Of a stretch of DNA of 64,000 bases, positions 1 to 8,771 are shown piece by piece (position 1 is the first letter of the stretch; the number at the start of each line of letters is the position of its first letter). The notes below the pieces were generated by a model. It did not search any database. It was not told the origin of the DNA and worked only from the letters and a program-made list of their open reading frames with translations. Origin of the DNA: Candidatus Sulfurimonas marisnigri (lineage in GTDB: Bacteria; Campylobacterota; Campylobacteria; Campylobacterales; Sulfurimonadaceae); NCBI RefSeq assembly GCF_015265475.1, contig NZ_CP054493.1:2108001-2172000 (forward strand), given 5' to 3'. The position numbers and the translations under genes are program-made.

Positions 1-1081
1 CTTCATCAGGTTCAAGCTCTTCTTCTGCTTCTTCGAGTTCTAGTTCTTCATCAAGCTCTAACTCTTCTTCAAGTTCAAGCTCTTCTTCTGCTTCTTCAAG
101 TTCAAGCTCTTCTTCAAGTTCAAGCTCTTCTTCTGCTTCTTCGAGTTCTAGTTCTTCTTCAAGTTCAAGCTCTTCTTCTGCTTCTTCGAGTTCTAGTTCT
201 TCTTCAAATTCAAGCTCTTCTTCTGCTTCTTCGAGTTCTAGTTCTTCTTCAAGTTCTTCGAGTTCATCAACTTCTTTAATTTCGCTAGATTCAGCATCAG
301 ACTCTAAATTTGCTTCTTCTGGCTCTTCGAGTTCTAGTTCTTCATCGAGTTCTAGTTCTTCTTCGAGTTCATCAACTTCTGTACTTTCGCTAGATTCAGC
401 CTCAGACTCTAAACTTACTTCTTCTGGCTCTTCATTTTCATCATCCATTTCTAAAAGACCTTCAATCTCTTGAATATCATCTTTATCAAGAATACTATCC
501 CCACTCTCTTCATCAAAATCATCTAGATCATCAAAGTCCAATTCATCCTCATCTTCTTCTAGATTCTCTAAATCATCATCTAATTCTAGCTCGTCGAGAT
601 TATCAAGTTCTGTTCCAATATTTATTTCATCGTCTTCGTCAATTTCTTCAAGCTCGCCTAGCTCTTCTAAATCCACATCATCAAGACCATCTAAATCAAA
701 TAAATCACTAGATTCATCTGGTGAATCCAATTCTATATTCTCGTCATCTTCGTCTAGACTCTCTTCTTTATTTCCTAAAATTGCGAACAGTTCAACTAAA
801 TCTGTTGGTAAAAAAGGTTTTTTTAAAGTTGAAGTAAAACCCTCTACTTTCTTGGCATCCTTAACACATAAATATAAAGATTTACTAAATACTATTTTAT
901 CATTAAGTTCTTGCATGATTTCATCACTATACTTGGCATCATCAATCACTAAGAGATCATAATTAGTAGCCCCTATAGCATCTACATTACTAACCACATC
1001 CAACTCATCTGAAGTCTTCTGTGCACTTAGTGTAACTAGCTTATTAACTACTGGATTTTCATTTAAAAGTAATATTTTCAT
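1..1081 (-). CDS. Highly acidic, repeat-rich protein with N-terminal receiver-like domain (C-terminus outside window)
   Basis: The frame opens at the ATG at 1081 (AGAGGGA ribosome site just upstream) and stays open to base 1, so about 360 codons are visible and the stop lies beyond the window. Residues 1-100 resemble a response-regulator receiver: a start like MKILLLNENP, a beta-3 strand ending LLVIDDAK (D47 at the phospho-acceptor position) and a KKPFLPTDLVELF stretch with K88-P89 at the conserved lysine. The usual Asp pair after beta-1 is Asn-Glu. From about residue 105 on the protein is almost only Asp, Glu, Leu, Ser and Ala and passes into tandem repeats. It follows fliR on the same strand; from memory C. 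jejuni has a 'highly acidic protein' (Cj1178c) in the same place. Function unknown. The receiver assignment is inference from fold-level motifs. Confidence 0.8.
   Translation of the reverse strand, partial: MKILLLNENPVVNKLVTLSAQKTSDELDVVSNVDAIGATNYDLLVIDDAKYSDEIMQELNDKIVFSKSLYLCVKDAKKVEGFTSTLKKPFLPTDLVELFAILGNKEESLDEDDENIELDSPDESSDLFDLDGLDDVDLEELGELEEIDEDDEINIGTELDNLDELELDDDLENLEEDEDELDFDDLDDFDEESGDSILDKDDIQEIEGLLEMDDENEEPEEVSLESEAESSESTEVDELEEELELDEELELEEPEEANLESDAESSEIKEVDELEELEEELELEEAEEELEFEEELELEEAEEELELEEELELEEAEEELELEEELELEEAEEELELEEELELDEELELEEAEEELEPDE
13..255. repeat. 45-bp tandem repeat inside the acidic gene
   Basis: Copies beginning CAAGCTCTTCTTC start at 76, 121, 166 and 211, exactly 45 bp apart, with a further copy at 13 followed by an 18-bp partial unit. 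Each unit encodes 15 residues made of Glu and Leu with one Ala (ELELEEAEEELELEE on the minus strand). The copies differ at only a few bases, so the array probably expands and contracts in frame. Confidence 0.93.
260..434. repeat. Two diverged copies of a 105-bp-period repeat in the acidic gene
   Basis: A segment beginning GAGTTCATCAACTTCT occurs at 260 and again at 365, 105 bp (35 codons) apart. The encoded blocks read LESEAESSESTEVDEL and LESDAESSEIKEVDEL. The copies carry several differences and are older than the adjoining 45-bp array. Confidence 0.8.
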
Positions 1082-1131
1082 TACGTGTTCCCTCTTGGAA
1101 GCTCTTTTGCCATTATTGTATCAAAAAAAAA

Positions 1132-1896
1132 CTAAAAAAGCATCTCTAAAAAATTAAAAGCATCTTGCATTTGTGTCTTTAAAATGAGCATTGTGGCACT
1201 GAATGTTGCTATTAATACAACGAATGAGACCATAATTTTTATTGGGAAGCCTATAACAAGAAGGTTGAACTGCGGCATTGTTTTCATTAACATTCCAAAG
1301 ATAACATCTGCCAATAAAGATAGAGCAATAATTGGAAATGCAATCATAAAACCAACCATAAACATATTCGAAGTTGCTTTAATAATATAGTTAAAAAGAT
1401 TTTCACTCATTAAAAAACCACCTAGTGGAATATGCTGCAAAGAGCTGTCTACAAAAAGAAGTATCCAGTGGTGCATGTCTATTACAAACAGAACCATTAG
1501 TGCCATAAGAGAAAGAAATTGTGAGATTATAGGCATTGAGACACCAGACTGTGGATCAATTGCACTTGCCATTGAAAAGCCCATCATAAAAGATATCTGC
1601 CCACCAGCAAAAGTTATAACATTAAATGCAATTTGAAGCATCACTCCTATTGCCAAGCCAAAAAACAGTTCGCTTAATATTGCCATTACAATACTAGGAG
1701 CCGTTATTGTTATTGCTAAAGGTGGCATTGAGGAGTAAAAAACAATTGCGAAGAAAAAAGCCATTGCGGCTCTTAAAGTAATAGGAATACTTTGGTGAGA
1801 AAATATTGGAACAGCCATAAAAAGAGCGGCAAATCTAAAAAATAGAAGGATGAAGCCAACTATGTAAGTATCGCTAAAAACTTCTGTCCATGCCAT
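1132..1896 (-). CDS. fliR: Flagellar export apparatus protein FliR
   Basis: The 254-aa product is a polytopic membrane protein of the FliR/SpaR type III export family, which forms part of the export gate at the base of the flagellum. About six hydrophobic segments are visible. Family-like stretches include FRFAALFMAVPIFSHQSIP near the N-terminus and GGQISFMMGFSMASAIDP around residues 93-110, and the length is usual for FliR. It lies between an ABC ATPase gene (36 bp upstream) and the acidic protein gene on the same strand. This matches the C. jejuni neighbourhood as I remember it. The ATG at 1896 is the natural start. Confidence 0.9.
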   Translation of the reverse strand: MAWTEVFSDTYIVGFILLFFRFAALFMAVPIFSHQSIPITLRAAMAFFFAIVFYSSMPPLAITITAPSIVMAILSELFFGLAIGVMLQIAFNVITFAGGQISFMMGFSMASAIDPQSGVSMPIISQFLSLMALMVLFVIDMHHWILLFVDSSLQHIPLGGFLMSENLFNYIIKATSNMFMVGFMIAFPIIALSLLADVIFGMLMKTMPQFNLLVIGFPIKIMVSFVVLIATFSATMLILKTQMQDAFNFLEMLF

Positions 1897-1931
1897 CTAT
1901 TAAATCTCACATAATCTAAAGAGGCAAAACA

Positions 1932-2576
1932 TCATTTTAATACCTCTAGTTCTTTGTTATGTACTCTATAAACTTTGTGACATCTGTGAGCTAGTTCTTC
2001 ATCGTGCGTCACAAGTATCATACCTGCATTATTTTTATCTATATACTCAAAAAATATATTCATAACATCATTTGCTGTAGATTTATCCAAGTTCCCTGTT
2101 GGCTCATCAACAAATAAAATACGAGGCTTTTTTGTTAAAACCCTAGCTATTGAGACTCGCTGTTGTTGTCCACCCGAGAGTTCTGTAACTTTTTGGTTTA
2201 TTGCCTCTAAAATATTAAGTTTTTTTAGAAGTTCATCGTCTATATTTTGATTTGAAAGCATTGCAGCAACTTCCAGGTTTTCTAAAGCGCTAAAACCTTT
2301 AAAAAGATAGTGAGATTGAAAAACAAGTCCAAGCTCATCTCTTTTTATTTGAGCCAACCTTTTCTTACTCATTTTTAAGACATCTTCACCAAAAATAGAG
2401 ACTGATCCCTCAATAGGCTTTAATAGTGTTGATAAAATATTAAGTAAAGTTGACTTGCCACTACCTGATGTACCAATGATAGCTATAGACTCTTTTGCTT
2501 GTAGCTCCAAGCTAACATTAGAAAATAGTTGATACTCAAAAGTATGCGATAGATTTTTTGCAGATAATAAATTCAT
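1932..2576 (-). CDS. ABC transporter ATP-binding protein, LolD/MacB-like
   Basis: A 214-aa stand-alone ATPase subunit. Walker A is GTSGSGKST near residue 35, the signature is LSGGQQQR near 135, Walker B plus catalytic Glu is ILFVDEPTGNLD, and the switch His is in LVTHDEE. The D-loop form DEPTGNLD, the Q-loop LVFQSHYLF and the short length are typical of the LolD/MacB/FtsE type, which drives lipoprotein release, efflux or septal hydrolase control rather than import. No permease gene is adjacent, so the partner and substrate are unknown. The gene is followed by fliR, with nuoN 55 bp upstream in transcription order. Confidence 0.88.
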   Translation of the reverse strand: MNLLSAKNLSHTFEYQLFSNVSLELQAKESIAIIGTSGSGKSTLLNILSTLLKPIEGSVSIFGEDVLKMSKKRLAQIKRDELGLVFQSHYLFKGFSALENLEVAAMLSNQNIDDELLKKLNILEAINQKVTELSGGQQQRVSIARVLTKKPRILFVDEPTGNLDKSTANDVMNIFFEYIDKNNAGMILVTHDEELAHRCHKVYRVHNKELEVLK

Positions 2577-2631
2577 ATATGGATTATAGCAAATATACCT
2601 AAAAATGAAATCGCGAACATATCTTCATTTA

Positions 2632-4125
2632 TCACTTCAAATATAGTGACTCTATAGCATACTTACTTAACTTATTTAGCTCATTAATCCCTGGAATATC
2701 AAAAAGCAATGAAGTTCCCACTCCGCCCCATAAAACTATTACACTACAAATAATTATAAAAGCGAATGAGAGTTTATGCCCGTAATCGATTTTTTCATGA
2801 ACTTTATCTTTAAAGTACATGTGAACAATAATTTTAAAGTAGTAGTAAATGGAGATAAATGCAGTTACTGCCCCAAAAATAGCAAAGGGTGTGTATCCTG
2901 ATTCTATAGCTGACGTAAAGATATAAAACTTACCGATAAACCCTATTGTAGATGGAAAACCTGCAAGAGAGAGTAAAAAAACTGTAAGAGATGCTGCAAT
3001 AATAGGATTAGTTGTAGCTAGTCCATTTAAGTCATCAAAGTTAATAACTTTTTCACTCCCTCTGCTGATATAGCTTAAAACTCCAAATGCTCCAATTGCA
3101 CTTATAAAATATGCAAAAAGATAAAAAAGAATGGCACTCGCAGAACTGACAGTTCCTGAGCCGGCAGCGGCAAATGCGATTAATATATATCCGCTATGAA
3201 CAACTGATGAAGCGGCCAACATTTTTTTAACACTTGTTTGTATAACAGCTAAAACTGAACCGCCAAACATTGTAACAACTGATGCTCCCAAAATTAAAGG
3301 AGCGTATAAATCGCTTAAAGATATATAGCTTCCAAGAAATAATCTAAGAGCAAAAGCGAAAACTGCAATTTTAAATATACCTGCCATGTAAGCGGTAATT
3401 GGCAGTGAAGCACCTTCGTAAACATCTATTACCCACGCACCAAACGGCACTGCTGCTATTTTAAATAAAATAGTAATCATTATTAGCAGACCGCCTGAGA
3501 TAATTAAAAGCTGGGAATTTAAATCAGTTCTTAACATGTACTCAGCAATTACATCTAAGTTTGTACTTTTTGCCTGCGCATATATAAGCATCATTCCAAG
3601 CAGATAAAAAGAGGCTGCAAACGAGCCTAAAAGGAGATACTTAAAAAATGCCTCCGAAGCTTTTAAAGAGTTTCTATTTAGACCTACTAGGATATAAACA
3701 GACATAGAAGCTATTTCAAGGGCGATAAAAGCAGTTAAAAGCTCATTTGACATACTAAGCATAACCATACCAAACAGTGAAAAAAGAAAAAGAACAAATG
3801 ATTCAAAAGTGAAGTATTTTGTATTAAAAATAAATGACTTTGCTATTGCCAGTGTTAAAAAGCCACCAAACAAAAACAGAGATATAAATGTAGTACTGAA
3901 AGTATCGTACACCACCATTGAGTTGAAAAGTTCTGGCAGTAAATCTATCGAATGCTTTTCACTTAAGGCATTCACTGAAATAAGCAGAGTTACCAAAAGA
4001 GTTGCAAGGGTTATATAGTAGCCTCTGGCTTTTGTATAGTATGAACTGAGCCCAAAAAGCAGGATAAAAATAGCACTAAACAGAAGTAATGCCGGAACGG
4101 CCAATGCAATAAACTCATTAGTCAT
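2632..4125 (-). CDS. nuoN: Complex I subunit NuoN (cluster 1)
   Basis: A 497-aa antiporter-like membrane subunit of NADH:quinone oxidoreductase, with about 14 hydrophobic segments. The functional glutamate of TM5 is in LTAFIALEIASMSVYILVG, and the Lys-bearing broken helix region (KIAAVPFGAWVIDVYEGA) is present, as is KKMLAASSVVHSGYILIAF. It is the last nuo gene of the cluster, and its ATG at 4125 overlaps the end of nuoM by 8 bp. A paralogue lies at 29625-31133. The assignment to NuoN rather than NuoM rests on gene order and the VYEGA motif. Confidence 0.93.
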   Translation of the reverse strand: MTNEFIALAVPALLLFSAIFILLFGLSSYYTKARGYYITLATLLVTLLISVNALSEKHSIDLLPELFNSMVVYDTFSTTFISLFLFGGFLTLAIAKSFIFNTKYFTFESFVLFLFSLFGMVMLSMSNELLTAFIALEIASMSVYILVGLNRNSLKASEAFFKYLLLGSFAASFYLLGMMLIYAQAKSTNLDVIAEYMLRTDLNSQLLIISGGLLIMITILFKIAAVPFGAWVIDVYEGASLPITAYMAGIFKIAVFAFALRLFLGSYISLSDLYAPLILGASVVTMFGGSVLAVIQTSVKKMLAASSVVHSGYILIAFAAAGSGTVSSASAILFYLFAYFISAIGAFGVLSYISRGSEKVINFDDLNGLATTNPIIAASLTVFLLSLAGFPSTIGFIGKFYIFTSAIESGYTPFAIFGAVTAFISIYYYFKIIVHMYFKDKVHEKIDYGHKLSFAFIIICSVIVLWGGVGTSLLFDIPGINELNKLSKYAIESLYLK

Positions 4126-5590
4126 TATAAATCACCCCAATCTTTTGTGAGTAAGACTCAGCCGTAGGCTCAATCTTTTTAATAAAATAATTCGGGAAAA
4201 TCCCCATCACTAAAATAAGCAGTGCCAACGGGACAAGTGCAACAAGTTCATGCAGGCGTAAATCTTTAAAATCTTTTGTTGATTCACTTAGCTCACCATA
4301 CAAAACTTTGCTTATAGTCTTAAACATAAACAACATTGCGATTAAAATTGTAGTCGTCGTCAATAATCCTATGTAGATATTGTACTTAAACGCTCCTAGA
4401 ATAATTAAAACCTCAGCAACAAAACCGGCTGTTAGAGGAACGCCGACAATGCTAAGTGAAAAAAACACAAACAGCAACGCAAATTTAGGTGCTACTCTAG
4501 CTATGCCTCCAAGATCATCTATTCTATACGCCCTTGTTCTCTCAAACATAATACCCACCATTAAAAAGAGAGCTGCAGATGAGAGAGCGTGAGCTACAAT
4601 AAGGTAGGATGAGCCGATAAGTCCGTATACATCATATATAAAAAACCCAACAACAATCAATGACAGATGCGAGGCTGATGAAAATGCAAACATCCTTTTT
4701 ATATGTGTTTGAGTCATTGCAGAAAATCCAAAATATATTAACCCGAAAAGTCCAATGCCTATAAAATATGGTGCTACTGCATGTGATGTTTCATTAAAAA
4801 GAGTAAACAAAAACCTCCAAATAGCATAAACACCAAGTTTTGCCATAAGCGCTGACATTACAATAACTATACCTGTAGGTGCACTTCTGTATGTATCGCT
4901 AAGCCAAGTGTGAAATGGGAAGATAGGGATTTTAATTGCAAATGCGAGCATAAAACCACTAAAAACAAGTAGTGACTCACTTGAAGAGAGAGTTAGGTAT
5001 TTAAGCTCATTTAAATCAAAAGAGTATGTGCCGAACTGCTCTTTATATTGAACTGCAATATATAAAATGGCAATCAACATCATAAGTGAGCCAAAGATAG
5101 TATACATGTTAAACTTCATAGCTACATAGTTCTTCTTACCATAACCAAATAGTCCAAGCATAAAGAATATTGGTAAAAGCATAAGCTCCCAAAAGAGGTA
5201 AAAGAGCATTAAATCAAGAGATAAAACCGCCCCCATAATACCACCTTGAACAAAGAGAAGATTAATCCAATACCCATTTTTATCTCTAAGTTTATGCAGA
5301 GCCAGAGTAACGAGTGGCATTATAATAGCATTCATCATAACAATACCAAGAGAAACCCCATCAACTCCAACATGGTAGTTGATTCCATACTCCGATATCC
5401 AAGGGTGGTATTCAATAAACTGCATTGACTTAGCAGGATCAAAATCAATATACAACCCAACTGCCAAGTATAAAACACTTAGTGTTACAACCATATATAC
5501 TATTTTAACAATTGCAATATTTGGTCGTGTAAAAAATAGAAATAGTGCCGCAATAATAGGTGAAAATATTATTATGCTTAAAGTACTCAT
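4118..5590 (-). CDS. nuoM: Complex I subunit NuoM (cluster 1)
   Basis: A 490-aa proton-pumping membrane subunit. Diagnostic stretches are YHVGVDGVSL near residue 75, the TM5 glutamate in LFYLFWELMLLPIFFMLG, and FPFHTWLSDTYRSAPTG (NuoM usually reads PFHTWLPDAH). KRMFAFSSASHLSLIVVGF follows. Length and about 14 membrane helices fit the family. It overlaps nuoL by 4 bp and nuoN by 8 bp, so the three antiporter-like subunits are very probably translationally coupled. Confidence 0.93.
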   Translation of the reverse strand: MSTLSIIIFSPIIAALFLFFTRPNIAIVKIVYMVVTLSVLYLAVGLYIDFDPAKSMQFIEYHPWISEYGINYHVGVDGVSLGIVMMNAIIMPLVTLALHKLRDKNGYWINLLFVQGGIMGAVLSLDLMLFYLFWELMLLPIFFMLGLFGYGKKNYVAMKFNMYTIFGSLMMLIAILYIAVQYKEQFGTYSFDLNELKYLTLSSSESLLVFSGFMLAFAIKIPIFPFHTWLSDTYRSAPTGIVIVMSALMAKLGVYAIWRFLFTLFNETSHAVAPYFIGIGLFGLIYFGFSAMTQTHIKRMFAFSSASHLSLIVVGFFIYDVYGLIGSSYLIVAHALSSAALFLMVGIMFERTRAYRIDDLGGIARVAPKFALLFVFFSLSIVGVPLTAGFVAEVLIILGAFKYNIYIGLLTTTTILIAMLFMFKTISKVLYGELSESTKDFKDLRLHELVALVPLALLILVMGIFPNYFIKKIEPTAESYSQKIGVIYND

Positions 5591-7464
5591 ATTGCAACCC
5601 TCAAAAGAATATATAAATAAACTGTTCCCAGCATTGCCCCTATCATCATATAGAGCGCATAGAAGCGTACATTTCCGTTTTCAATATAGGAAAAGAGTCT
5701 TCCTGCTTTGGCATAAAAGAGTGCAATAAAATTAATGCTGTTGTCAATTAATAGATTACTGATATTTTTATCGAAAAAGCTTGATATATAGTAAATAGGT
5801 TTAACAATCATTCTATTATTTATCTCATCAATATAAAATTTATTTGCAACAATACCTTTATCGTTTTCAAGTTCTATAGCGTCAGTATATGCATATTTTT
5901 TATATGTATAGAAGATAACTCCTAAAATCAGTAGAGTATTAACTGACATTAAAATATACTCTGTTGAGTGAGCTATTATAAAAATTTTATCTTCTACATG
6001 TAGCCATTTTGATATGTTTGAATTTCCACCAAAAACTTCAGGTAAGTTAAGCACTCCTGCGAAAATAGAGAGAAGTGATAAAGCAACCATCGGATAAATC
6101 ATTGAAGTACTGCTTTTATCTCCAACTTGTTTGCTTTTACTAAAGAAGAGAACAAATATCATTCTAAACATATAAAAAACTGTTAAGAGAGAAGCTATCA
6201 GTGCAATAATCAATATATCTACATGTCCACTTGCATACAAAGAACTGATAATCGCATCTTTGGAGAAAAATGCGGCCAGAGGAGGAAGAGCACTTATTGT
6301 AAGTGTACCAATCATCATCATTATAAATATTAGTGGTGCACTTTCCCTAATTCCGCGAAGTTCTCTTATATCCTGCTTGTGATGAAAAGCAACTATGATA
6401 GCTCCAGCAGCCATAAATAGAAGTGCTTTAAAAAAAGCATGTGTAAACATATGAAAAAGTGCTGTTGAGTAAGCCCCGACTCCAAGAGCCATAAACATAA
6501 AACCTAACTGGCTCATTGTAGAGTATGCAAGGATTTTTTTGATGTCATATTGCCTTGTTGCGATAATCGCTGCAAAAAGTGCACTAATAGCTCCTATATA
6601 AGCGATGAAGAGAGAGACATCGACTGCTATATTATAGATAGGTGCAAAACGGGCAACCATATAAACACCTGCGGTTACCATAGTAGCTGCGTGAATCAAA
6701 GCTGAAACCGGCGTTGGTCCAGCCATCGCATCTGGCAACCAAACAAACAAAGGCACCTGCGCAGATTTACCCATAGCTCCGACAAAAAGTAAAAACGCAA
6801 TAAGCGTCAGCATAGCTGAATCAATATTTTGAATATTAGAAAATATAGCTTCAAAACTAAAACCGCCGCTTCCAATCTCCACAAAAAGGAGCATCAAGGC
6901 ACTAAGTAGTCCAAAGTCCCCTATACGATTTACAATAAAAGCTTTGTTACCCGCATAAGTATTTTTAATATCTTCAAAATAAAAACCAATAAGAGCGTAA
7001 GAAGTAAGTCCTACACCCTCCCAACCAATAAACATAAGAATCGGATTGTCACCAAGAACCAGCAGAAACATAAAAAATATAAAGATATTAAAGTAGGCAA
7101 AAAATCGACCATAGCTTTTGTCTTTGTCCATATACCCTGTTGCATAAACATGAATTAAAAAACTAACAGGCGCAACGAACAGCACCATAAATGAGCCTAA
7201 TGAATCAGCTTTTAAGGCTACCTCAACAGAGAAGTCACCAATATCCAGCCAAGTGAAAAGGTATGAAGTAAAAAGTTTTTTTTCAAAGAAGCTGTAATAA
7301 CTAATATATAAAGCAATAAAAGCACTTATACCTGAGCCAGATAGAGCTAAAAATGTGTACACATATTGCTTTATATTTAAAGATGAAATATTGATAATAA
7401 AAATCAGAAATGCACTTATAAAAGGTGCTAAAAGGAGAGTGTTTAGTAACATGTTATCACTCAT
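5587..7464 (-). CDS. nuoL: Complex I subunit NuoL (cluster 1)
   Basis: The 625-aa product is the distal antiporter-like subunit. It carries LMFIGWEGVGLTSYALIG with the TM5 Glu, the lysine helix region ending VWLPDAMAGPTPVSALIHA, and KKILAYSTMSQLGFMFMAL. The extra C-terminal length over NuoM and NuoN corresponds to the long lateral helix plus a final anchor helix (residues about 520-625). The ATG at 7464 overlaps the nuoK stop. It is the longest membrane subunit, as expected, and is paralogous to the gene at 32684-34606. Confidence 0.94.
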   Translation of the reverse strand: MSDNMLLNTLLLAPFISAFLIFIINISSLNIKQYVYTFLALSGSGISAFIALYISYYSFFEKKLFTSYLFTWLDIGDFSVEVALKADSLGSFMVLFVAPVSFLIHVYATGYMDKDKSYGRFFAYFNIFIFFMFLLVLGDNPILMFIGWEGVGLTSYALIGFYFEDIKNTYAGNKAFIVNRIGDFGLLSALMLLFVEIGSGGFSFEAIFSNIQNIDSAMLTLIAFLLFVGAMGKSAQVPLFVWLPDAMAGPTPVSALIHAATMVTAGVYMVARFAPIYNIAVDVSLFIAYIGAISALFAAIIATRQYDIKKILAYSTMSQLGFMFMALGVGAYSTALFHMFTHAFFKALLFMAAGAIIVAFHHKQDIRELRGIRESAPLIFIMMMIGTLTISALPPLAAFFSKDAIISSLYASGHVDILIIALIASLLTVFYMFRMIFVLFFSKSKQVGDKSSTSMIYPMVALSLLSIFAGVLNLPEVFGGNSNISKWLHVEDKIFIIAHSTEYILMSVNTLLILGVIFYTYKKYAYTDAIELENDKGIVANKFYIDEINNRMIVKPIYYISSFFDKNISNLLIDNSINFIALFYAKAGRLFSYIENGNVRFYALYMMIGAMLGTVYLYILLRVAI

Positions 7465-7763
7465 TTTTTACTCCCTAACATATCAAACAGATTCGCGTCA
7501 AGTGAGGCTCTATTTCTAAAAAGGACAACAAACAAAGACATAAAAAGTGCAGCTTCAGATGCCGCTATTGCAATAATTACCAGAGAGATTACTTGAGCTG
7601 AAGAGTCCGCTAAGTCTGCGCTTATCGCTATTAGGGAGAGGTTGACTGCATTTAGTAGAAGTTCAACAGACATGTACATTACAATAATATTTCGTCTGCT
7701 AATAAGTCCTACAACTCCTATGGAAAAAAGTATAATTGATAGTACCATATATGCTTTTAACAT
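7461..7763 (-). CDS. nuoK: Complex I subunit NuoK (cluster 1)
   Basis: A 100-aa, three-helix membrane subunit. The two buried glutamates of NuoK are visible in VMYMSVELLLNAVNL and AIAASEAALFMSLFV. I take the ATG at 7763, which overlaps the nuoJ stop as TGATG and is preceded by AAGGAAG. The TTG one codon upstream would add a single residue. It sits between nuoJ and nuoL with overlaps at both ends. Confidence 0.93.
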   Translation of the reverse strand: MLKAYMVLSIILFSIGVVGLISRRNIIVMYMSVELLLNAVNLSLIAISADLADSSAQVISLVIIAIAASEAALFMSLFVVLFRNRASLDANLFDMLGSKK

Positions 7764-8263
7764 CAATCTTCCTTTTTCGAAAGAGTGACTGAACCGACAA
7801 GGGCTACAAGTAAAAGAATAGATACTAATTCAAAAGGGAGTATCCATTTGCTAAAGAGTGTCAATCCAACATCTTTAATTGTTCCGAAATTCTCACTTGC
7901 AACTCCATTTACAGCTATGTCACTTCTCATAATCAGATCTATTAATATGTATGAGAATGGTGCAACAATTATGGATGTTCCCATTAACCATCTGTTTTTA
8001 TGCTTCTCATCCGGCAAGTTTGAATCTTTAATATTTAAAAACATTATTATAAAAAGTATTAAAGACAAAATTGCACCTGCGTATATTATTATCTGTACTA
8101 CAAACAAAAATGTTGCATTGACAAGTGCAAAAAGAGCAGCAATACTCACAAGTGTTACAATAAAACTAAGTGCAGAGTCAATCGGTCTATGAGCACTAAT
8201 CATAACGATAGAGCTAACTATGGTTATTAGTGCCAGTATTGTAAATATTATCTCATTTTGCAA
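7763..8263 (-). CDS. nuoJ: Complex I subunit NuoJ (cluster 1)
   Basis: A 166-aa membrane subunit with about five helices. The stretch VQIIIYAGAILSLILFIIMF is the conserved TM3 region that carries the pi-bulge and Tyr in NuoJ. The start is TTG at 8263, supported by an AGGAG site seven bases upstream inside the nuoI end; the nearby ATG at 8256 is out of frame. It overlaps nuoI by 11 bp and nuoK by one base. Confidence 0.9.
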   Translation of the reverse strand: MQNEIIFTILALITIVSSIVMISAHRPIDSALSFIVTLVSIAALFALVNATFLFVVQIIIYAGAILSLILFIIMFLNIKDSNLPDEKHKNRWLMGTSIIVAPFSYILIDLIMRSDIAVNGVASENFGTIKDVGLTLFSKWILPFELVSILLLVALVGSVTLSKKED

Positions 8264-8771
8264 GACTGTACTCCTCTTTTGATATACCTTTTATACTAAG
8301 AAGTTTGGCTTTATTGTAAATAAAATCTTCTCTTACTTTACCGATTACAGAATATATACCGCTATCCATTCTTATGGCATCACATGGACAAGCTTCCACG
8401 CAGTAGCCACAAAAAACACACTCTAATAAGTCAATATTGAAAATTGCCGGCATTTTCTCATCAACACCATCATCTCTAAATGTTGCTACTATCTCTATAC
8501 AGTTTGCAGGACATGCTGTTGCACACATAAAACAGGCAACACAGGCAATTGAGTCATCCTCTTCTCTGTGGGTGAGTCTATGAACACCTCTATAACGAGG
8601 GGTAATATCTGTCGGCTTTTCTTCTGGGTAACATATAGTAGGAATATTTGAAGCATCACTTAAATTTTTTGTAAAATGTTTAAGTGTTGATTTCATACCA
8701 GCAAAAATAGCAGGCAGATACAGTTTCTCTTTAAAAGTATTACCGTGACGCTCTACGACTTTAATTCCCAT
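8253..8771 (-). CDS. nuoI: Complex I subunit NuoI, two [4Fe-4S] ferredoxin (cluster 1)
   Basis: The 172-aa peripheral-arm protein holds clusters N6a and N6b. The two ligand sets are CVACFMCATACPANCIEI and CVFCGYCVEACPCDAIRM, in the middle third. The second set reads CPCDA, so an extra Cys sits next to the conserved Pro; that is unusual but lies outside the ligand pattern. The RYRGVHRL stretch before the first cluster is the usual NuoI lead-in. It overlaps nuoH by 11 bp and nuoJ by 11 bp. Confidence 0.94.
   Translation of the reverse strand: MGIKVVERHGNTFKEKLYLPAIFAGMKSTLKHFTKNLSDASNIPTICYPEEKPTDITPRYRGVHRLTHREEDDSIACVACFMCATACPANCIEIVATFRDDGVDEKMPAIFNIDLLECVFCGYCVEACPCDAIRMDSGIYSVIGKVREDFIYNKAKLLSIKGISKEEYSLAK

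Noticed and set aside
13-255. Regular 45-bp repeats that might suggest a CRISPR array
   Set aside because: The repeats are back to back without spacers and lie in an open coding frame that encodes a Glu/Leu-rich tail.
5379-5729. 116-codon plus-strand frame across the nuoM/nuoL junction
   Set aside because: Antisense to two conserved, overlapping subunits, with no ribosome site or homology that I recognise.
7785-8192. 135-codon plus-strand frame opposite nuoJ (also similar frames opposite nuoM, nuoN and tsf)
   Set aside because: Antisense shadows of well-supported nuo genes; their residues are reverse reads of membrane-protein codons.
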